Part shown: one piece after another, positions 34,214-44,170 of the stretch
How the letters are laid out: each line of letters starts with the position of its first letter
Numbering within the stretch: position 1 is the first letter of the stretch
Assembly (NCBI GenBank): GCA_046347475.1
Contig: JAXMGD010000002.1
Coordinates: forward strand, 124,001 to 188,000
Direction of reading: 5' to 3'
Length of the DNA stretch: 64,000 bases
Source: CAMCXE01 sp046347475
GTDB taxonomy: Bacteria; Pseudomonadota; Gammaproteobacteria; Pseudomonadales; Cellvibrionaceae
Notes under the pieces: model-generated
Databases searched by the model: none
Seen by the model: the letters and a program-made list of their open reading frames with translations, nothing else
Told to the model about the DNA's origin: nothing
Position numbers and translations under genes: made by a program

Positions 34214-34813
34214 TCAGGGAGTTAGCAACAATTTTTTACTTTTAAGCTCCTTGAGCAAATATGCGACCAACTCATCTGCATATGGCAATGACCCACCCAA
34301 CTTCATGTCGTTTCCTCGGTAAACCCCTTTCCAGATAAGCCGATTCTGATGAATATCCCAGAGCATAAAGTTCAGATCAAAATAACTATAAATCCCGCCA
34401 TCGAATGTATAGGCAGGAATCACTAACAATCTATACGTTATATTTTCACTACGCTCCCTAAATGCATTCTCCTCAACGAACCTGGGATATGGTACCAGCC
34501 CTTGACCCGACCAAGAAAAGTTTTGTCCCACACGACTATCTTTAAACATAGTCACCACCACCTTGCATTTAGCAGCACTCAACTGACTAACAATAGCATT
34601 ATGTATCGATTGAATTAACGGAACACCCAAATAGGGCTCCCGTAAATCCAACATAGAATAAACTATAATATTTTCCCCATTGACAGGCCCATGCGCGCCA
34701 AAACCCTCCGATTTAATAAATTTATTAGGTGCACACGCCATGATCAAAACAGACATCACTATGAGCCCCCCTCTCGCAACCACTCTATTGAGCAATACGG
34801 CATTTAAAACCAT
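34214..34813 (-). CDS. Hypothetical lipoprotein
   Basis: 199 residues with a lipoprotein signal ending LIMAC (Cys27). The mature part contains VPLIQSIHNAIVSQLSAAKC, NITYRLLVIPAYTFDGGIYS, YFDLNFMLWDIHQNRLIWKG, which resembles small lipoproteins that measure or assemble envelope components, but no family is recognised. It begins 10 bp after the stop of the next lipoprotein gene on the same strand, so they form a two-gene operon. Both genes use more A/T-rich codons than neighbouring aceEF. Confidence 0.65.
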   Translation of the reverse strand: MVLNAVLLNRVVARGGLIVMSVLIMACAPNKFIKSEGFGAHGPVNGENIIVYSMLDLREPYLGVPLIQSIHNAIVSQLSAAKCKVVVTMFKDSRVGQNFSWSGQGLVPYPRFVEENAFRERSENITYRLLVIPAYTFDGGIYSYFDLNFMLWDIHQNRLIWKGVYRGNDMKLGGSLPYADELVAYLLKELKSKKLLLTP

Positions 34814-34823
34814 TGTTCACCCC

Positions 34824-35294
34824 CTACTTGAGCGAATCATCTTTAACAAATGTCTTGTTTAGATTCCCAGCAACCTTTTCAGTGATTTGATAAAGCCTTG
34901 GCCCACCGGTATATGCCGACATATCCAATCCAAACTGATAATAATAAATTCTATCCCCCTCAATAAATATTGTAGATTTTATTTTTGCACCACAAATAAA
35001 ACCTGGGCACTCCATTCGCAAACTATGTGAACCGGGTGCCACGGAAAACTCAACATACTTACCAACTCCAAGCATACCCACATATTTATCATCCAAATAT
35101 ATAAGAGGCTCATAAGGGCTCGCAATTACACTCTTAGGCATATAATATAAACAGAATCTACTACCCCCATCTGGGCTGTTAAGTGGAGTCGCCATATAAC
35201 GATCCGGCTTCAAGTCTTGATAAGTATAAGTAGCACAGCCTGATAAAACAGACGCCAATAAAAGTACAACTAACACCTTAAAAGTAACTGACAT
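34824..35294 (-). CDS. Small lipoprotein, DUF2846/PEGA-like
   Basis: 156 residues with a clear lipoprotein signal: VLVVLLLASVLSGC, lipobox LSGC. The mature domain reads FCLYYMPKSVIASPYEPLIY, LDDKYVGMLGVGKYVEFSVA, PGSHSLRMEC, IFIEGDRIYYYQ, which follows the DUF2846-type pattern of a small beta sandwich that displays L-D-x-K/P-V-G and A-P-G-x-H. Upstream partner of the preceding lipoprotein entry. Outer-membrane anchoring is likely. Function unknown. Confidence 0.72.
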   Translation of the reverse strand: MSVTFKVLVVLLLASVLSGCATYTYQDLKPDRYMATPLNSPDGGSRFCLYYMPKSVIASPYEPLIYLDDKYVGMLGVGKYVEFSVAPGSHSLRMECPGFICGAKIKSTIFIEGDRIYYYQFGLDMSAYTGGPRLYQITEKVAGNLNKTFVKDDSLK

Positions 35295-35306
35295 AAATAA
35301 ATCTCC

Positions 35307-35339
35307 AAAAAAAACCCGCCATTCGGCGGGTTCTGTTTT
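35307..35339 (-). terminator. Rho-independent terminator of aceEF
   Basis: The stem AACCCGCC-GAAT-GGCGGGTT read on the minus strand is followed by a run of T, 12 bp after the aceF stop. It separates aceEF from the lipoprotein operon. Confidence 0.85.
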
Positions 35340-35350
35340 TAAGCGAACAA

Positions 35351-37231
35351 TTAAAGCAATAAACGCCTTACATCCGCTAATACGGCATTTAAATAAGTGA
35401 AGAAGCGGCCAGCATCCCCACCGTTAATAGCGCGGTGATCATAGGTAAGGCTCAGCGGTAACATAAAACGCGGTGCGAATTCTTTACCGTTCCACACCGG
35501 TTTCATTTCCGCACGGGAAACGCCGAGAATGGCCACTTCCGGGCAGTTCACAATGGGTGTAAAACCCTTGCCACCAATTGCGCCCAGGCTGGAAATCGTA
35601 AAACATCCGCCCTGCATTTCTTTTGGTGTTAACTTACCTTCACGGGCTTTTTTCGCCAACGCGTTGGATTCCTGCGCAATTTGATATATGCCTTTTTTAT
35701 CCACATCGCGAATAACTGGCACCATCAAACCATTGGGTGTATCCACCGCCATACCAATATGCACATAGTCTTTTTGCACTATGTGTTCACCATCGGCGTG
35801 CATGGATACATTAAAGCTAGGCTCCGCCCGCAGGGCTGCCGCACAGGCTTTAATTAAAAACGGCAGCGGCGTGAGTTTAACGCCGGATTTTTCCGCCTCA
35901 TCTTTAATGCTTTTGCGGAAGGCTTCAATTTCGGTGATATCAGCATCATCAAATTGGGTAACGGCTGGCACATTTAACCAGTTGCGGGTCATGTTGGCCG
36001 CAGTGACCTTTTTAATTTTGCTCATTTTCACCAGTTCAATCGGGCCGAACTGCGAAAAGTCAATTTCCGGTACCTGAGGAATTCCCGCACCAACCACACC
36101 GCCAGAACCACCCGCAGATGCTTTGCCGCGATTTTCCATCACGGATTTCACGTAGGCTTTTACATCATCTTTGACGATGCGCCCGCGTGGGCCAGAGGCT
36201 TTAACTTCAGCCAGGTTAACCCCTAATTGACGGGCCAGCATGCGCACTGAAGGGCCTGCGTAGTAGTCGCTGCTGGCGCCCCGTGTAGCCTCGGGCGCCA
36301 CGGCTGCAGCCGAAACGGCGGCGACCGGAGCCGGATCTGCGGCGGGAGCAGGCGCAGCAGCCGCTGGCGCAGCGGCCGCGGCACCAGCGACGGCCAATTG
36401 CAAAATGGCCGTACCCTGAGATGCCTTGTCGCCAACCTTGATGCTCAGGCTGATCACCTTACCGCTCGCAGGCGATGGAATCTCCATGGACGCCTTATCG
36501 CTTTCAAGCACGATCAGCGAATCACCTTCTTTAACCTCATCGCCCGCCTTAACACAGACTTCAATAACGTCCACGCCCTCAGCGCCGCCGATGTCGGGCA
36601 CCGCTACCGCCAAGGGGCCAGCGGCAGGTGCTGCCGCCAGGGGGGCAGCTGCAGGCGCGGCAACAGGCGCGGCCGCCGCAGGTGCTGCACCGGTCGCCAA
36701 CACCAGCACGGGCGTGCCTTGTGAAGCCTTGTCGCCAACCTTAATCGCCAAGCTGATGACGGTACCGCTGGCCGGGGACGGCACCTCCATAGAGGCTTTG
36801 TCGCTTTCCAGCACAATCAGCGAATCACCTTCTTTCACCTGATCACCGACTTTAACGCACAGTTCGATCACATCAACGCCTTCGGCGCCGCCTATGTCCG
36901 GTACGCTCACCGCCAATTCAGCACTGGCCGCAGCGGCAACGGGCGCTGCAGCAGGTGCTGGCGCCGCGACAGGAGCAGGCGCTGCCGCCGCTCCGGCCAC
37001 GTCCAGCTCAATGACCGCCGTGCCTTCCGAGGCTTTATCGCCCACTTTAATCAACACGCTTTTAACCGTGCCCGCCTTGGGGGAAGGCACTTCCATGGAG
37101 GCTTTATCGCTCTCCAAAACAATCAGGGATTGCTCAGCACTGACGCTATCGCCTGGCTTCACACAGACTTCAATTACTTCTACACCTTCGGCGCCGCCAA
37201 TGTCGGGCACCTTTATGGTTTCAATCGCCAC
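35351..37231 (-). CDS. aceF: Pyruvate dehydrogenase E2, dihydrolipoyllysine acetyltransferase
   Basis: E2 forms the core of the pyruvate dehydrogenase complex and transfers acetyl groups to CoA. The 626-residue protein has three N-terminal lipoyl domains, each with the lipoylated Lys in the motif ESDKASMEV/I-P-S-P (first at Lys43), joined by Ala/Pro-rich swinging linkers. A peripheral-subunit-binding domain follows (PSVRMLARQLGVNLAEVKAS, GPRGRIVKDDV), then the catalytic domain ending in the active-site motif TYDHRAINGGDAGRF. It starts 14 bp after aceE on the same strand and is followed by a terminator. No lpd gene is in the window. Confidence 0.97.
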   Translation of the reverse strand: MAIETIKVPDIGGAEGVEVIEVCVKPGDSVSAEQSLIVLESDKASMEVPSPKAGTVKSVLIKVGDKASEGTAVIELDVAGAAAAPAPVAAPAPAAAPVAAAASAELAVSVPDIGGAEGVDVIELCVKVGDQVKEGDSLIVLESDKASMEVPSPASGTVISLAIKVGDKASQGTPVLVLATGAAPAAAAPVAAPAAAPLAAAPAAGPLAVAVPDIGGAEGVDVIEVCVKAGDEVKEGDSLIVLESDKASMEIPSPASGKVISLSIKVGDKASQGTAILQLAVAGAAAAAPAAAAPAPAADPAPVAAVSAAAVAPEATRGASSDYYAGPSVRMLARQLGVNLAEVKASGPRGRIVKDDVKAYVKSVMENRGKASAGGSGGVVGAGIPQVPEIDFSQFGPIELVKMSKIKKVTAANMTRNWLNVPAVTQFDDADITEIEAFRKSIKDEAEKSGVKLTPLPFLIKACAAALRAEPSFNVSMHADGEHIVQKDYVHIGMAVDTPNGLMVPVIRDVDKKGIYQIAQESNALAKKAREGKLTPKEMQGGCFTISSLGAIGGKGFTPIVNCPEVAILGVSRAEMKPVWNGKEFAPRFMLPLSLTYDHRAINGGDAGRFFTYLNAVLADVRRLLL

Positions 37232-37245
37232 GTTATAGCCTCCGC

Positions 37246-39897
37246 TTAGCAGGTCATAGGATCGACTTTTTCAGCGTCGATACCGTATTTTTTCATTGCT
37301 TCAACTACTTCTTTCATATCCAGCTTGCCTTGGTCTGCCAGAGCTTTAAGCGCAGTCACCGTCACATAAAAACGATCCACTTCAAAGAAGCGGCGCAGTT
37401 TTGTGCGGGTGTCGCTGCGGCCGAAGCCGTCGGTGCCCAGTACGTAATAATCACCGGGAATGTAGGCGCGCAATTGCTCGCTGTAGTTTTTCATGTAGTC
37501 GGTGGAGATAATAAACGGCCCTTCACTGCCCTCAAGCGTGCTGGTGATGTAGGGTTTTTTCGCTTTTTCCGTGGGGTGGTAACGATTCCAACGCTCGGCT
37601 TTTTGTGCATCGCGGGTTAATTCGTTAACCGAGGTTACGCTCCACACGTCCGCTTCCACGCCATGGTTATCGCGCAGCAATTCAGCCGCCGCTTCCACTT
37701 CGCGCAAAATCGTACCGGCACCCATCAGCTGCACTTTTTTCTTCGCTTTTTTCTTGCTCTCGTGCAGTTTGTAAATACCGCGCACAATGCCTTCTTCGGC
37801 ACCGGCGGGCATATCGGGGTGAACGTAGTTTTCGTTCATAGTGGTGATGTAATAAAAACAATTTTCTTTGTTTTCATACATGCGCTTCATACCGTCCTGA
37901 ATAATCACCGCTAATTCATAACCGTAGGTCGGGTCATACGAGCGGCAGTTGGGAATGGTATTGGCCAAAATATGGCTGTGGCCGTCTTGGTGCTGCAGAC
38001 CTTCACCATTGAGTGTGGTGCGGCCCGCTGTGGCGCCAATTAAGAAACCACGGGCTTGAATATCACCGGCCAGCCAAGCCAAATCGCCGATGCGCTGGAA
38101 GCCAAACATGGAGTAATAAATGTAGAAAGGCACCATGGGCACACGGTAGTTGGAATAGGCCGTGGCGCAGGCAATCCAGGCGGACATAGCGCCGGATTCA
38201 TTAATACCCTCTTCTAATATCTGACCGCGCTTATCTTCTTTGTAGAACATAATTTGGTCGGAATCGTGGGGCACATATTTTTGCCCTTCGGACGAATAAA
38301 TACCCAATTGGCGGAACATGCCTTCCATACCAAACGTGCGCGCTTCATCCGGCACTATGGGCACCACTTTGTCGCCCATGTTTTTATCTTTTACAAGAGT
38401 CGATAAAAACCGCACGAAGGACATTGTAGTGGAAATTTCCCGCTCGCCGGTGGATTTAAGCAACGCAGCAAATGGCTCTAAGCTGGGGATTTGCAGCGGG
38501 GCAAAATCTTTTACGCGGCTGGGGACATAACCGTTTAAGCCTTTGCGGGTTTTGTGCAAATACTGCATTTCCGGTGAATCAGCTGCAGGCCGGTAATAAG
38601 GCACTTTTTTCAGATCTTCATCGGCAACTGGAATACCAAAGCGATCGCGAAAACGCTTTAAGCTTTCGATATCGAGTTTTTTCACCGAGTGAGCTACGTT
38701 GGCGGATTCAGCCGCAGCGCCCAGGGCATAGCCCTTAACGGTTTGCGCCAGAATGACAGTGGGCTGGCCTTTGTGGGACATAGCAGCCGCGTAGGCAGCA
38801 TAAACTTTTTGTGCATCGTGGCCGCCGCGGTTTAAATGCATAATTTCATCGTCGCTCATATCCTTCACAAGCTCTAACAGCTCAGGATATTTGCCGAAGA
38901 AATGTTGGCGAGTATAAGCGCCGCCATTGGCTTTGTAATTTTGCAATTCACCGTCAACAACCTCGTCCATGCGTTTTTGCAACAGACCGGTTTTATCTTT
39001 GGCCAGCAGTGGGTCCCACTTGCTGCCCCAAAGGACTTTAATGACGTTCCAGCCCGCGCCGCGGAAGACACCTTCCAGCTCTTGGACAATTTTGCCGTTG
39101 CCGCGCACAGGGCCGTCTAAGCGCTGTAAATTACAGTTAATAACAAAAATTAAATTCTCTAACTGCTCACGGCCCGCTAATGAAATAGCACCGAGTGTTT
39201 CCGGTTCATCGCATTCGCCATCGCCTAAAAAGGCCCAAACTTTACGATCGCCGCGAGCGGACAATCCGCGCGCCGACATATAGCGCATCACATGTGCTTG
39301 GTAAATGGCGTTAATTGGGCCAAGGCCCATAGATACGGTGGGAAATTGCCAGTAATCGGGCATTAACCATGGGTGTGGGTACGAAGATAAGCCGTTGCCG
39401 TCTACTTCACGGCGGAAATTATCCAGCTGCTCTTCTGAAATTCGGCCTTCAAGGTAAGAGCGCGCGTACATACCGGGCGAGCTGTGACCTTGGAAATAAA
39501 TTAAATCGCCGGGTTGTTCGCCGTCGTTGCCGCGGAAAAAATAGTTAAAGCCAACATCGTACAGGGTAGCGGCAGATGAAAAGGTAGCAATGTGGCCGCC
39601 TAAGCCTTCATCGTTGTCATTGGCGCGCATTACCATCGCTAGAGCATTCCAGCGAGTTAACGAACGAATGCGACGCTCCAGGGTAATATCGCCGGGCATT
39701 TTTTGCTCTTGGGCGACAGGGATGGTATTGCAATAGGGGGTGGTGATCGCAGACGGTAGTCGTACGCCGGATTGAGTTGCTGCGTTTGCCAGTTGTGCCA
39801 GCAAAAAAGCAGCGCGCTCGGAACCGCCATGTTTTATGACTGATTCAAGAGCATCGAGCCACTCTCGGGTTTCGAGAGCATCAATTTCCTCAAGCAT
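37246..39897 (-). CDS. aceE: Pyruvate dehydrogenase E1, homodimeric type
   Basis: E1 decarboxylates pyruvate with thiamine diphosphate and acetylates the E2 lipoyl groups. ATG 39897 (MLEEIDALETREWLDALESV) has a perfect AGGAGG site and gives 883 residues, the usual length; the open frame runs to 40002 but adds a non-conserved Cys/Arg-rich piece. The thiamine-binding region GDGECDEPETLGAISLA and downstream NLQRLDGPV are clear, along with YFQGHSSPGMYARS and TLNGEGLQHQDGHSH. It is the first gene of aceEF. No pdhR-like regulator is adjacent. Confidence 0.97.
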   Translation of the reverse strand: MLEEIDALETREWLDALESVIKHGGSERAAFLLAQLANAATQSGVRLPSAITTPYCNTIPVAQEQKMPGDITLERRIRSLTRWNALAMVMRANDNDEGLGGHIATFSSAATLYDVGFNYFFRGNDGEQPGDLIYFQGHSSPGMYARSYLEGRISEEQLDNFRREVDGNGLSSYPHPWLMPDYWQFPTVSMGLGPINAIYQAHVMRYMSARGLSARGDRKVWAFLGDGECDEPETLGAISLAGREQLENLIFVINCNLQRLDGPVRGNGKIVQELEGVFRGAGWNVIKVLWGSKWDPLLAKDKTGLLQKRMDEVVDGELQNYKANGGAYTRQHFFGKYPELLELVKDMSDDEIMHLNRGGHDAQKVYAAYAAAMSHKGQPTVILAQTVKGYALGAAAESANVAHSVKKLDIESLKRFRDRFGIPVADEDLKKVPYYRPAADSPEMQYLHKTRKGLNGYVPSRVKDFAPLQIPSLEPFAALLKSTGEREISTTMSFVRFLSTLVKDKNMGDKVVPIVPDEARTFGMEGMFRQLGIYSSEGQKYVPHDSDQIMFYKEDKRGQILEEGINESGAMSAWIACATAYSNYRVPMVPFYIYYSMFGFQRIGDLAWLAGDIQARGFLIGATAGRTTLNGEGLQHQDGHSHILANTIPNCRSYDPTYGYELAVIIQDGMKRMYENKENCFYYITTMNENYVHPDMPAGAEEGIVRGIYKLHESKKKAKKKVQLMGAGTILREVEAAAELLRDNHGVEADVWSVTSVNELTRDAQKAERWNRYHPTEKAKKPYITSTLEGSEGPFIISTDYMKNYSEQLRAYIPGDYYVLGTDGFGRSDTRTKLRRFFEVDRFYVTVTALKALADQGKLDMKEVVEAMKKYGIDAEKVDPMTC

Positions 39898-40791
39898 TAA
39901 AGCCTCCTCTTCTTCTGCGCGGGGATGTGCGCATAGGTGATTGGAATTAATCGTTAAAAATAAAACAGGCCGAAAAAAGCACCGTTTTACACATGGATCC
40001 ATGATCTACCACAGGGTGCATTAAGGCGCGCCAGGGTATTCACATGAGAGCGGACACAACACACCAAGGCGCCATGCCACATAAAGACGGGAGTGATCTG
40101 AACTGCTAACCACACTGGCGTCGATATTACCCGGCCACAAGCTGCAGGCGGGCACCGAATTATTACCACTGATGAATCACAAACATCCCAGTCACATCCT
40201 GGGCAACTGAGGCTGGCCAAGGCCTGGCCAAGCGCGGGGGATTCTACACACTCACTTTTGATTAATCTAGCAGGCGACCAAGCTGCAATGCAGCATTGGC
40301 GCGGCTTTGGCGGTTATTAAGGGCGGGTTTTGGGCCTGTTAAGGCAGCCGAAAATCCCACCGATACGCGCGCAATGCTGCACCTGTGGCACCGGCCAAGC
40401 CCGTGTAATGGTCATCCCCACACTCAGATCGAGGACAAAAGCCCCGGCAACCTAGCCCTAAGGAGAATGCCAGGACAATAGAGGTGGCAGGCAAAAAAGA
40501 TCGCTGTACGAAACTGCCCTGCTGACCATCGTTTTGCATTAGCAACAGGTGTAGAGCACCAAAACCGGTGTGCATACCAAGACTTAGAGGGCGGCAGCGT
40601 GGGGCAGCCACACAGGCGGATTACCCAAACCTAACAATACCAGCGGGAGCAATGTCATTGAGTTAAGCGTTTTGCTGTCGCTACCTCACTTAAATTGACT
40701 TTAGTCGCCCGGATGGAGCGCAGCCTAATCCGGGGTGTTTCGAAGAAAACCCGGATTGCGTTTCACTTCATCCGGGCTAAGCCATGGGGAA
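39898..40791. other. Intergenic region upstream of aceE
   Basis: About 890 bp. The first ~150 bp should hold the aceE promoter. A large palindrome is at 40707-40777. No supportable gene; open frames in this stretch are GC-rich shadows without ribosome sites. Confidence 0.5.
40707..40777. repeat. REP-like palindrome with GCCCGGATG ends
   Basis: Outer arms GCCCGGATG and CATCCGGGC enclose a second pair, CTAATCCGGG and CCCGGATTGCG. This nested CCGGAT arrangement is common in intergenic REP-type repeats of gammaproteobacteria. It lies just downstream of the AI-2E transporter stop codon. Confidence 0.65.
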
Positions 40792-41868
40792 TTAAACAGA
40801 TGGCTCCGAAGCGGAATCATTGGCCACCACGGGCCAAGCATGCAAAATGGCGTTGATTAGGGTTGCTAAAGGAATGGCAAAAAACACCCCCCAAATCCCC
40901 AATAGGCTGCCGAAAAATAAAATGGCGATAATAATGGCCAGAGGGTGCATTTTAACGGCGTTGGAAAACAACAAGGGCACCAATACATTGCCGTCGAGGG
41001 CATGGACTAATGCAACCGTGGCCAACAAATAAAGCCAAGAATCGCTCCAGCCCCATTGCACATACCCCACTAAAAATACCGGCAAACTTACAATGACGGC
41101 GCCGAGATAGGGAATAATCACTGACAAGCCCATGCACACCCCGAGCAACAGGGAATAACTTAAACCCAAGAGCCCAAAGGACAAGCTGCACACAGCGCTC
41201 ACTACAATTATTTGCACGCATTTACCGCGCACATAATTGGCGATTTGTTCGTTTACCTCGCGCCAAATGCGCGCCAATACTGGCCGCTCATCCGGCAAAA
41301 ATCCACTCAGCCACTGCAAAATAAGGCTTTTATCCTTCAATAAAAAAAACGCCATGGTGGGCACTAAAATTAAATACACGAATAAACCGAGCAAAATACC
41401 AAACTGCGCCAGGGAATAACTCACCAGGGTTTGCCCCAAATGGGCCATATCATCTGCGAATGCACCGCTTAAGCGGCCAAATTGCTCTTGAGTAATAAAC
41501 TGCGGAAAGCGCCGGGATAAATGATCCAAGGTAGCGTGGGCGCGGCTTAACATACTGGGCAATTCCTGAATTAAATTCTGGCTTTGATCCCACAAACTCG
41601 GCAGCAAAACAAAAAAACCGAGCCCAATTGTGCCCAGCAATAAACTAAAACTCACCGCCACTGAGACCCCGTGGTGTAAACCCAAACGCTCCAGTCGGTT
41701 CATAACCCCCTGCAGCAAAAACGCCAGCACTACAGCAGTGATAATGGGCGCAATCACGTCCCCCAAAAACGCCAAGGCCAGCACCGCCAAGGCGGCAATA
41801 GTGAGCACCACAATTGCTTCTTCGTGCGCCAAATAGCGGTTGACCCACTGAGCAATAATTATTTTCAT
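40792..41868 (-). CDS. AI-2E/PerM family transporter
   Basis: 358 residues with about eight membrane helices in the AI-2E (PerM/TqsA) pattern: ALAFLGDVIAPIITAVVLAF, LVYLILVPTMAFFLLKD-like segment, then RGKCVQIIVVSAVC, PYLGAVIVSLPVFLVG, ending with the family block HPLAIIIAILFFGSLLGIWG and IPLATLINAIL. These are inner-membrane permeases; only some move autoinducer-2. Its start overlaps the stop of the TusA-like gene by 4 bp. Gene order bepA / tusA-like / perM is the one seen in Pseudomonas. Confidence 0.9.
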   Translation of the reverse strand: MKIIIAQWVNRYLAHEEAIVVLTIAALAVLALAFLGDVIAPIITAVVLAFLLQGVMNRLERLGLHHGVSVAVSFSLLLGTIGLGFFVLLPSLWDQSQNLIQELPSMLSRAHATLDHLSRRFPQFITQEQFGRLSGAFADDMAHLGQTLVSYSLAQFGILLGLFVYLILVPTMAFFLLKDKSLILQWLSGFLPDERPVLARIWREVNEQIANYVRGKCVQIIVVSAVCSLSFGLLGLSYSLLLGVCMGLSVIIPYLGAVIVSLPVFLVGYVQWGWSDSWLYLLATVALVHALDGNVLVPLLFSNAVKMHPLAIIIAILFFGSLLGIWGVFFAIPLATLINAILHAWPVVANDSASEPSV

Positions 41869-42119
41869 CGTTTTTGCCCCTTGCGCAGCAAATAACCGAA
41901 TTCGTCGGACCCTTCGTGGACATGCACCAATTCATGCTCGCTCAACTGCGCGAAACTGCGAAAATCCCGCAGCGAGCCGCGGTCAGTGGCCCACACCAAT
42001 AAGTATTGCCCCACCTGTAATTGATGCAATCCCTGCTTGGCTTTTAACAAAGGCATAGGGCAAGCCAACTGGCGCGCATCAATCGTGAGATCGGCGGAAG
42101 GGTAAGCACTAAAGGGCAT
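41865..42119 (-). CDS. TusA/SirA family sulfur-carrier protein
   Basis: 84 residues with the family signature IDARQLACPMPLLKAKQGL: the Cys of C-P-M-P is the sulfur-accepting residue. The rest has VGQYLLVWATDRGSLRDFRS, typical of TusA proteins that pass persulfide sulfur to tRNA or cofactor synthesis. It is translationally coupled to the AI-2E transporter (4 bp overlap) and diverges from bepA. Confidence 0.9.
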   Translation of the reverse strand: MPFSAYPSADLTIDARQLACPMPLLKAKQGLHQLQVGQYLLVWATDRGSLRDFRSFAQLSEHELVHVHEGSDEFGYLLRKGQKR

Positions 42120-42468
42120 GGCAGGCTCAACTGGGAAACTTAAGTGAGGCCGACAGTGTCCATCGGCGCTGTTAACACGGGGCTAAAACTTCTAAACTAG
42201 CGCCCCTCTTGGTGCAGTCCCCGCAGCACGCAGGCGTGAAATACCGCTGGGCCGCGCAGTGTACACTGTGCGCTTGCAATGATTAACACAAGGCATCTGC
42301 TAAACCCGTTCGGCTGGGCCAACCGCTGTTGATGGGGTGACCTGGTTGAACATTTCGCCTGCACCTAATAGCGAATAGATCCACCTTAAATGAAACAACC
42401 CACTCGGCTACACCTGCATCAGGGTAACAACCAGGGGAACCCTGGCTTTATAAGAGCGTAACCAACCT
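42120..42468. other. Divergent promoter region of tusA-like and bepA
   Basis: About 350 bp, no gene. No distinctive motif beyond short GC-rich inverted stretches. Confidence 0.4.
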
Positions 42469-43935
42469 GTGATTCCACAAACCTTTTTCTCTCTGCGATG
42501 TAAACCTTTAGCCCAGGCCTGCCTGCTCGCCACCTGTATGGTATTCGGCGCAGGGGCTCGCGCCGATGAATTACAAATCCCCGATTTAGGCGATGCTGGC
42601 GGTGGCATGATGTCACCGGCGGAAGAATATGAATTGGGCCAAAAAGTCCTGCGCATTTACCGCTCCAATTTACCTACCTCCAACGATCCTTTTTTTGAAG
42701 TTTATTTAGAGGCTTTGCTGCAAAAACTCGTCACCTACAGCGCCGTCAAAGATAAACGCTTGGAACTTTTGGTGATTGAAGATAAAAACCTCAACGCCTT
42801 CGCCGCCCCCGGTGGCATAGTGGGTGTTAATACCGGGACATTTTTAATCGCTCAAAGTGAAGCGCAACTGGCTTCAATTTTGTCCCACGAATTAGCCCAC
42901 CTAAGCCAACGGCATTTTATTCGCACCCAACAAAAACAAGCCAAAGCCAATATGGCCGGTTTAGTAGGAATGATTGGCGGTATTATTCTGGGCGCAACCG
43001 CAGGCCCTGATGCCGGCATGGCCGCTATTACGGCAGCACAAGCGGGTGTGTTAGATGCGCGCCTACGTTTTAGCCGCGACATGGAACAAGAAGCTGATCG
43101 TATAGGAATGGAAACGCTAGTGTTATCCGGTTATCCCGCCGACTCTATGCCGGAAATGTTTGAGGTAATGCAAAATAACGCCCGTTACCGCACCCGCGTG
43201 CCGGAATTTTTATTAACGCACCCTTTAACGGAAAACCGCATTGCCGATTCACGCAGCCGTGCCGACCGCTACCCCAAACGCCCCCCCTCCCCTGATGTGG
43301 ATTTCCAAATCGCCAAAGCACGCGCGCTGTTTCAAGCGGAGGAGAGCCCACAATTTGCCGTTAAGCGCTTTAGCGAAGAATTAAAAGGCACCAGCTTATC
43401 CTCGCTTACCGCCCGTTACGGTTTATTGTTAGCGCTTATTCAATCCAACCAAACGGACAAAGCTAAAAATGTGTTGGTTGAATTGCAAAAAGACTACCCC
43501 GCATTACACGCCCTCACCGTGGCACAGGCCGACATAGCCGCAAAAAACAACCAGGGCGTACAGGCCATAGAGATTTTGCAAAATGCGCTAAAAACTCAAC
43601 CCCTCAACCAGTTGTACAGTATCCGCCTCGCGGAGCTGCTGATGGAAAATTCCCGCTACGGCGAATGCGAAAAATTACTGCAAGACTATGTAAAAGTTAA
43701 ACCGAAAAATGCCTACGCCTGGTATTTATTAGCTGAAGTACACGGCCTGGCCGGGCATATACTGGATGTGCACAAAGCGCGCGCGGAATATTTTATTTTG
43801 CACGGCATTTACGACAAGGCCGAAATTCAACTGAGAAACGCCCTAAAACTGGTCGGCAACGATTTTCAAGGCCGTGCGCGTTTAGAGCAGCGCTTGATCG
43901 ATGTGAAAAATATGCAGAAGGAAAAACTCGGCTAA
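42469..43935 (+). CDS. bepA: BepA (YfgC)-like periplasmic M48 metalloprotease with TPRs
   Basis: BepA is a periplasmic protease and chaperone that supports assembly of LptD and other outer-membrane proteins and degrades stalled ones. The GTG-initiated 488-residue protein has a signal peptide (ACLLATCMVFGAGARA), the M48 catalytic motif HELAHLSQRHF, the third zinc-ligand region RDMEQEADRIGMETL, and C-terminal TPRs from ~300 (SSLTARYGLLLALIQSNQTD, KNNQGVQAIEILQNALKTQP, ARAEYFILHGIYDKAEIQLR). Length matches E. coli BepA (487). It stands alone with repeat copy 4 about 75 bp downstream. Confidence 0.93.
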   Translation: MIPQTFFSLRCKPLAQACLLATCMVFGAGARADELQIPDLGDAGGGMMSPAEEYELGQKVLRIYRSNLPTSNDPFFEVYLEALLQKLVTYSAVKDKRLELLVIEDKNLNAFAAPGGIVGVNTGTFLIAQSEAQLASILSHELAHLSQRHFIRTQQKQAKANMAGLVGMIGGIILGATAGPDAGMAAITAAQAGVLDARLRFSRDMEQEADRIGMETLVLSGYPADSMPEMFEVMQNNARYRTRVPEFLLTHPLTENRIADSRSRADRYPKRPPSPDVDFQIAKARALFQAEESPQFAVKRFSEELKGTSLSSLTARYGLLLALIQSNQTDKAKNVLVELQKDYPALHALTVAQADIAAKNNQGVQAIEILQNALKTQPLNQLYSIRLAELLMENSRYGECEKLLQDYVKVKPKNAYAWYLLAEVHGLAGHILDVHKARAEYFILHGIYDKAEIQLRNALKLVGNDFQGRARLEQRLIDVKNMQKEKLG

Positions 43936-44010
43936 TGCAGGTGCCCGGCGTATTTTACACCGGGTGAATTACCGCGCATTGCCGTGAACGCTGACTTTAC
44001 GGGCTTATCA

Positions 44011-44170
44011 CCACCTAGGCACCAGTATTGAATACACACCATTTCAGACCCGCCGTGAAAACATATATGTAGGCTCGTCAAAAAGATCCCTCTTTTGACG
44101 AGCCTACTTAGGAAGTATTTACGGCGTGTCTAAAATGCCATGTATTCTTTATTGTTGGTTGGGTAGTAAG
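44011..44170 (-). repeat. Dispersed palindromic repeat family 1, copy 4
   Basis: Opposite orientation to copies 1, 2, 3 and 6: the left flank is CCACCTAGGCACCAG, then AATACACACCATTTCAGAC. It has the longest centre, with GTAGGCTCGTCAAAAAGA and TCTTTTGACGAGCCTAC forming a perfect inverted pair around CCC. The right arm TAAAATGCCATGTATTC is diverged. Confidence 0.85.

Noticed and set aside
39898..40002. 35-residue N-terminal extension of aceE
   Set aside because: ATG 39897 has a perfect AGGAGG and gives the standard E1 N-terminus.
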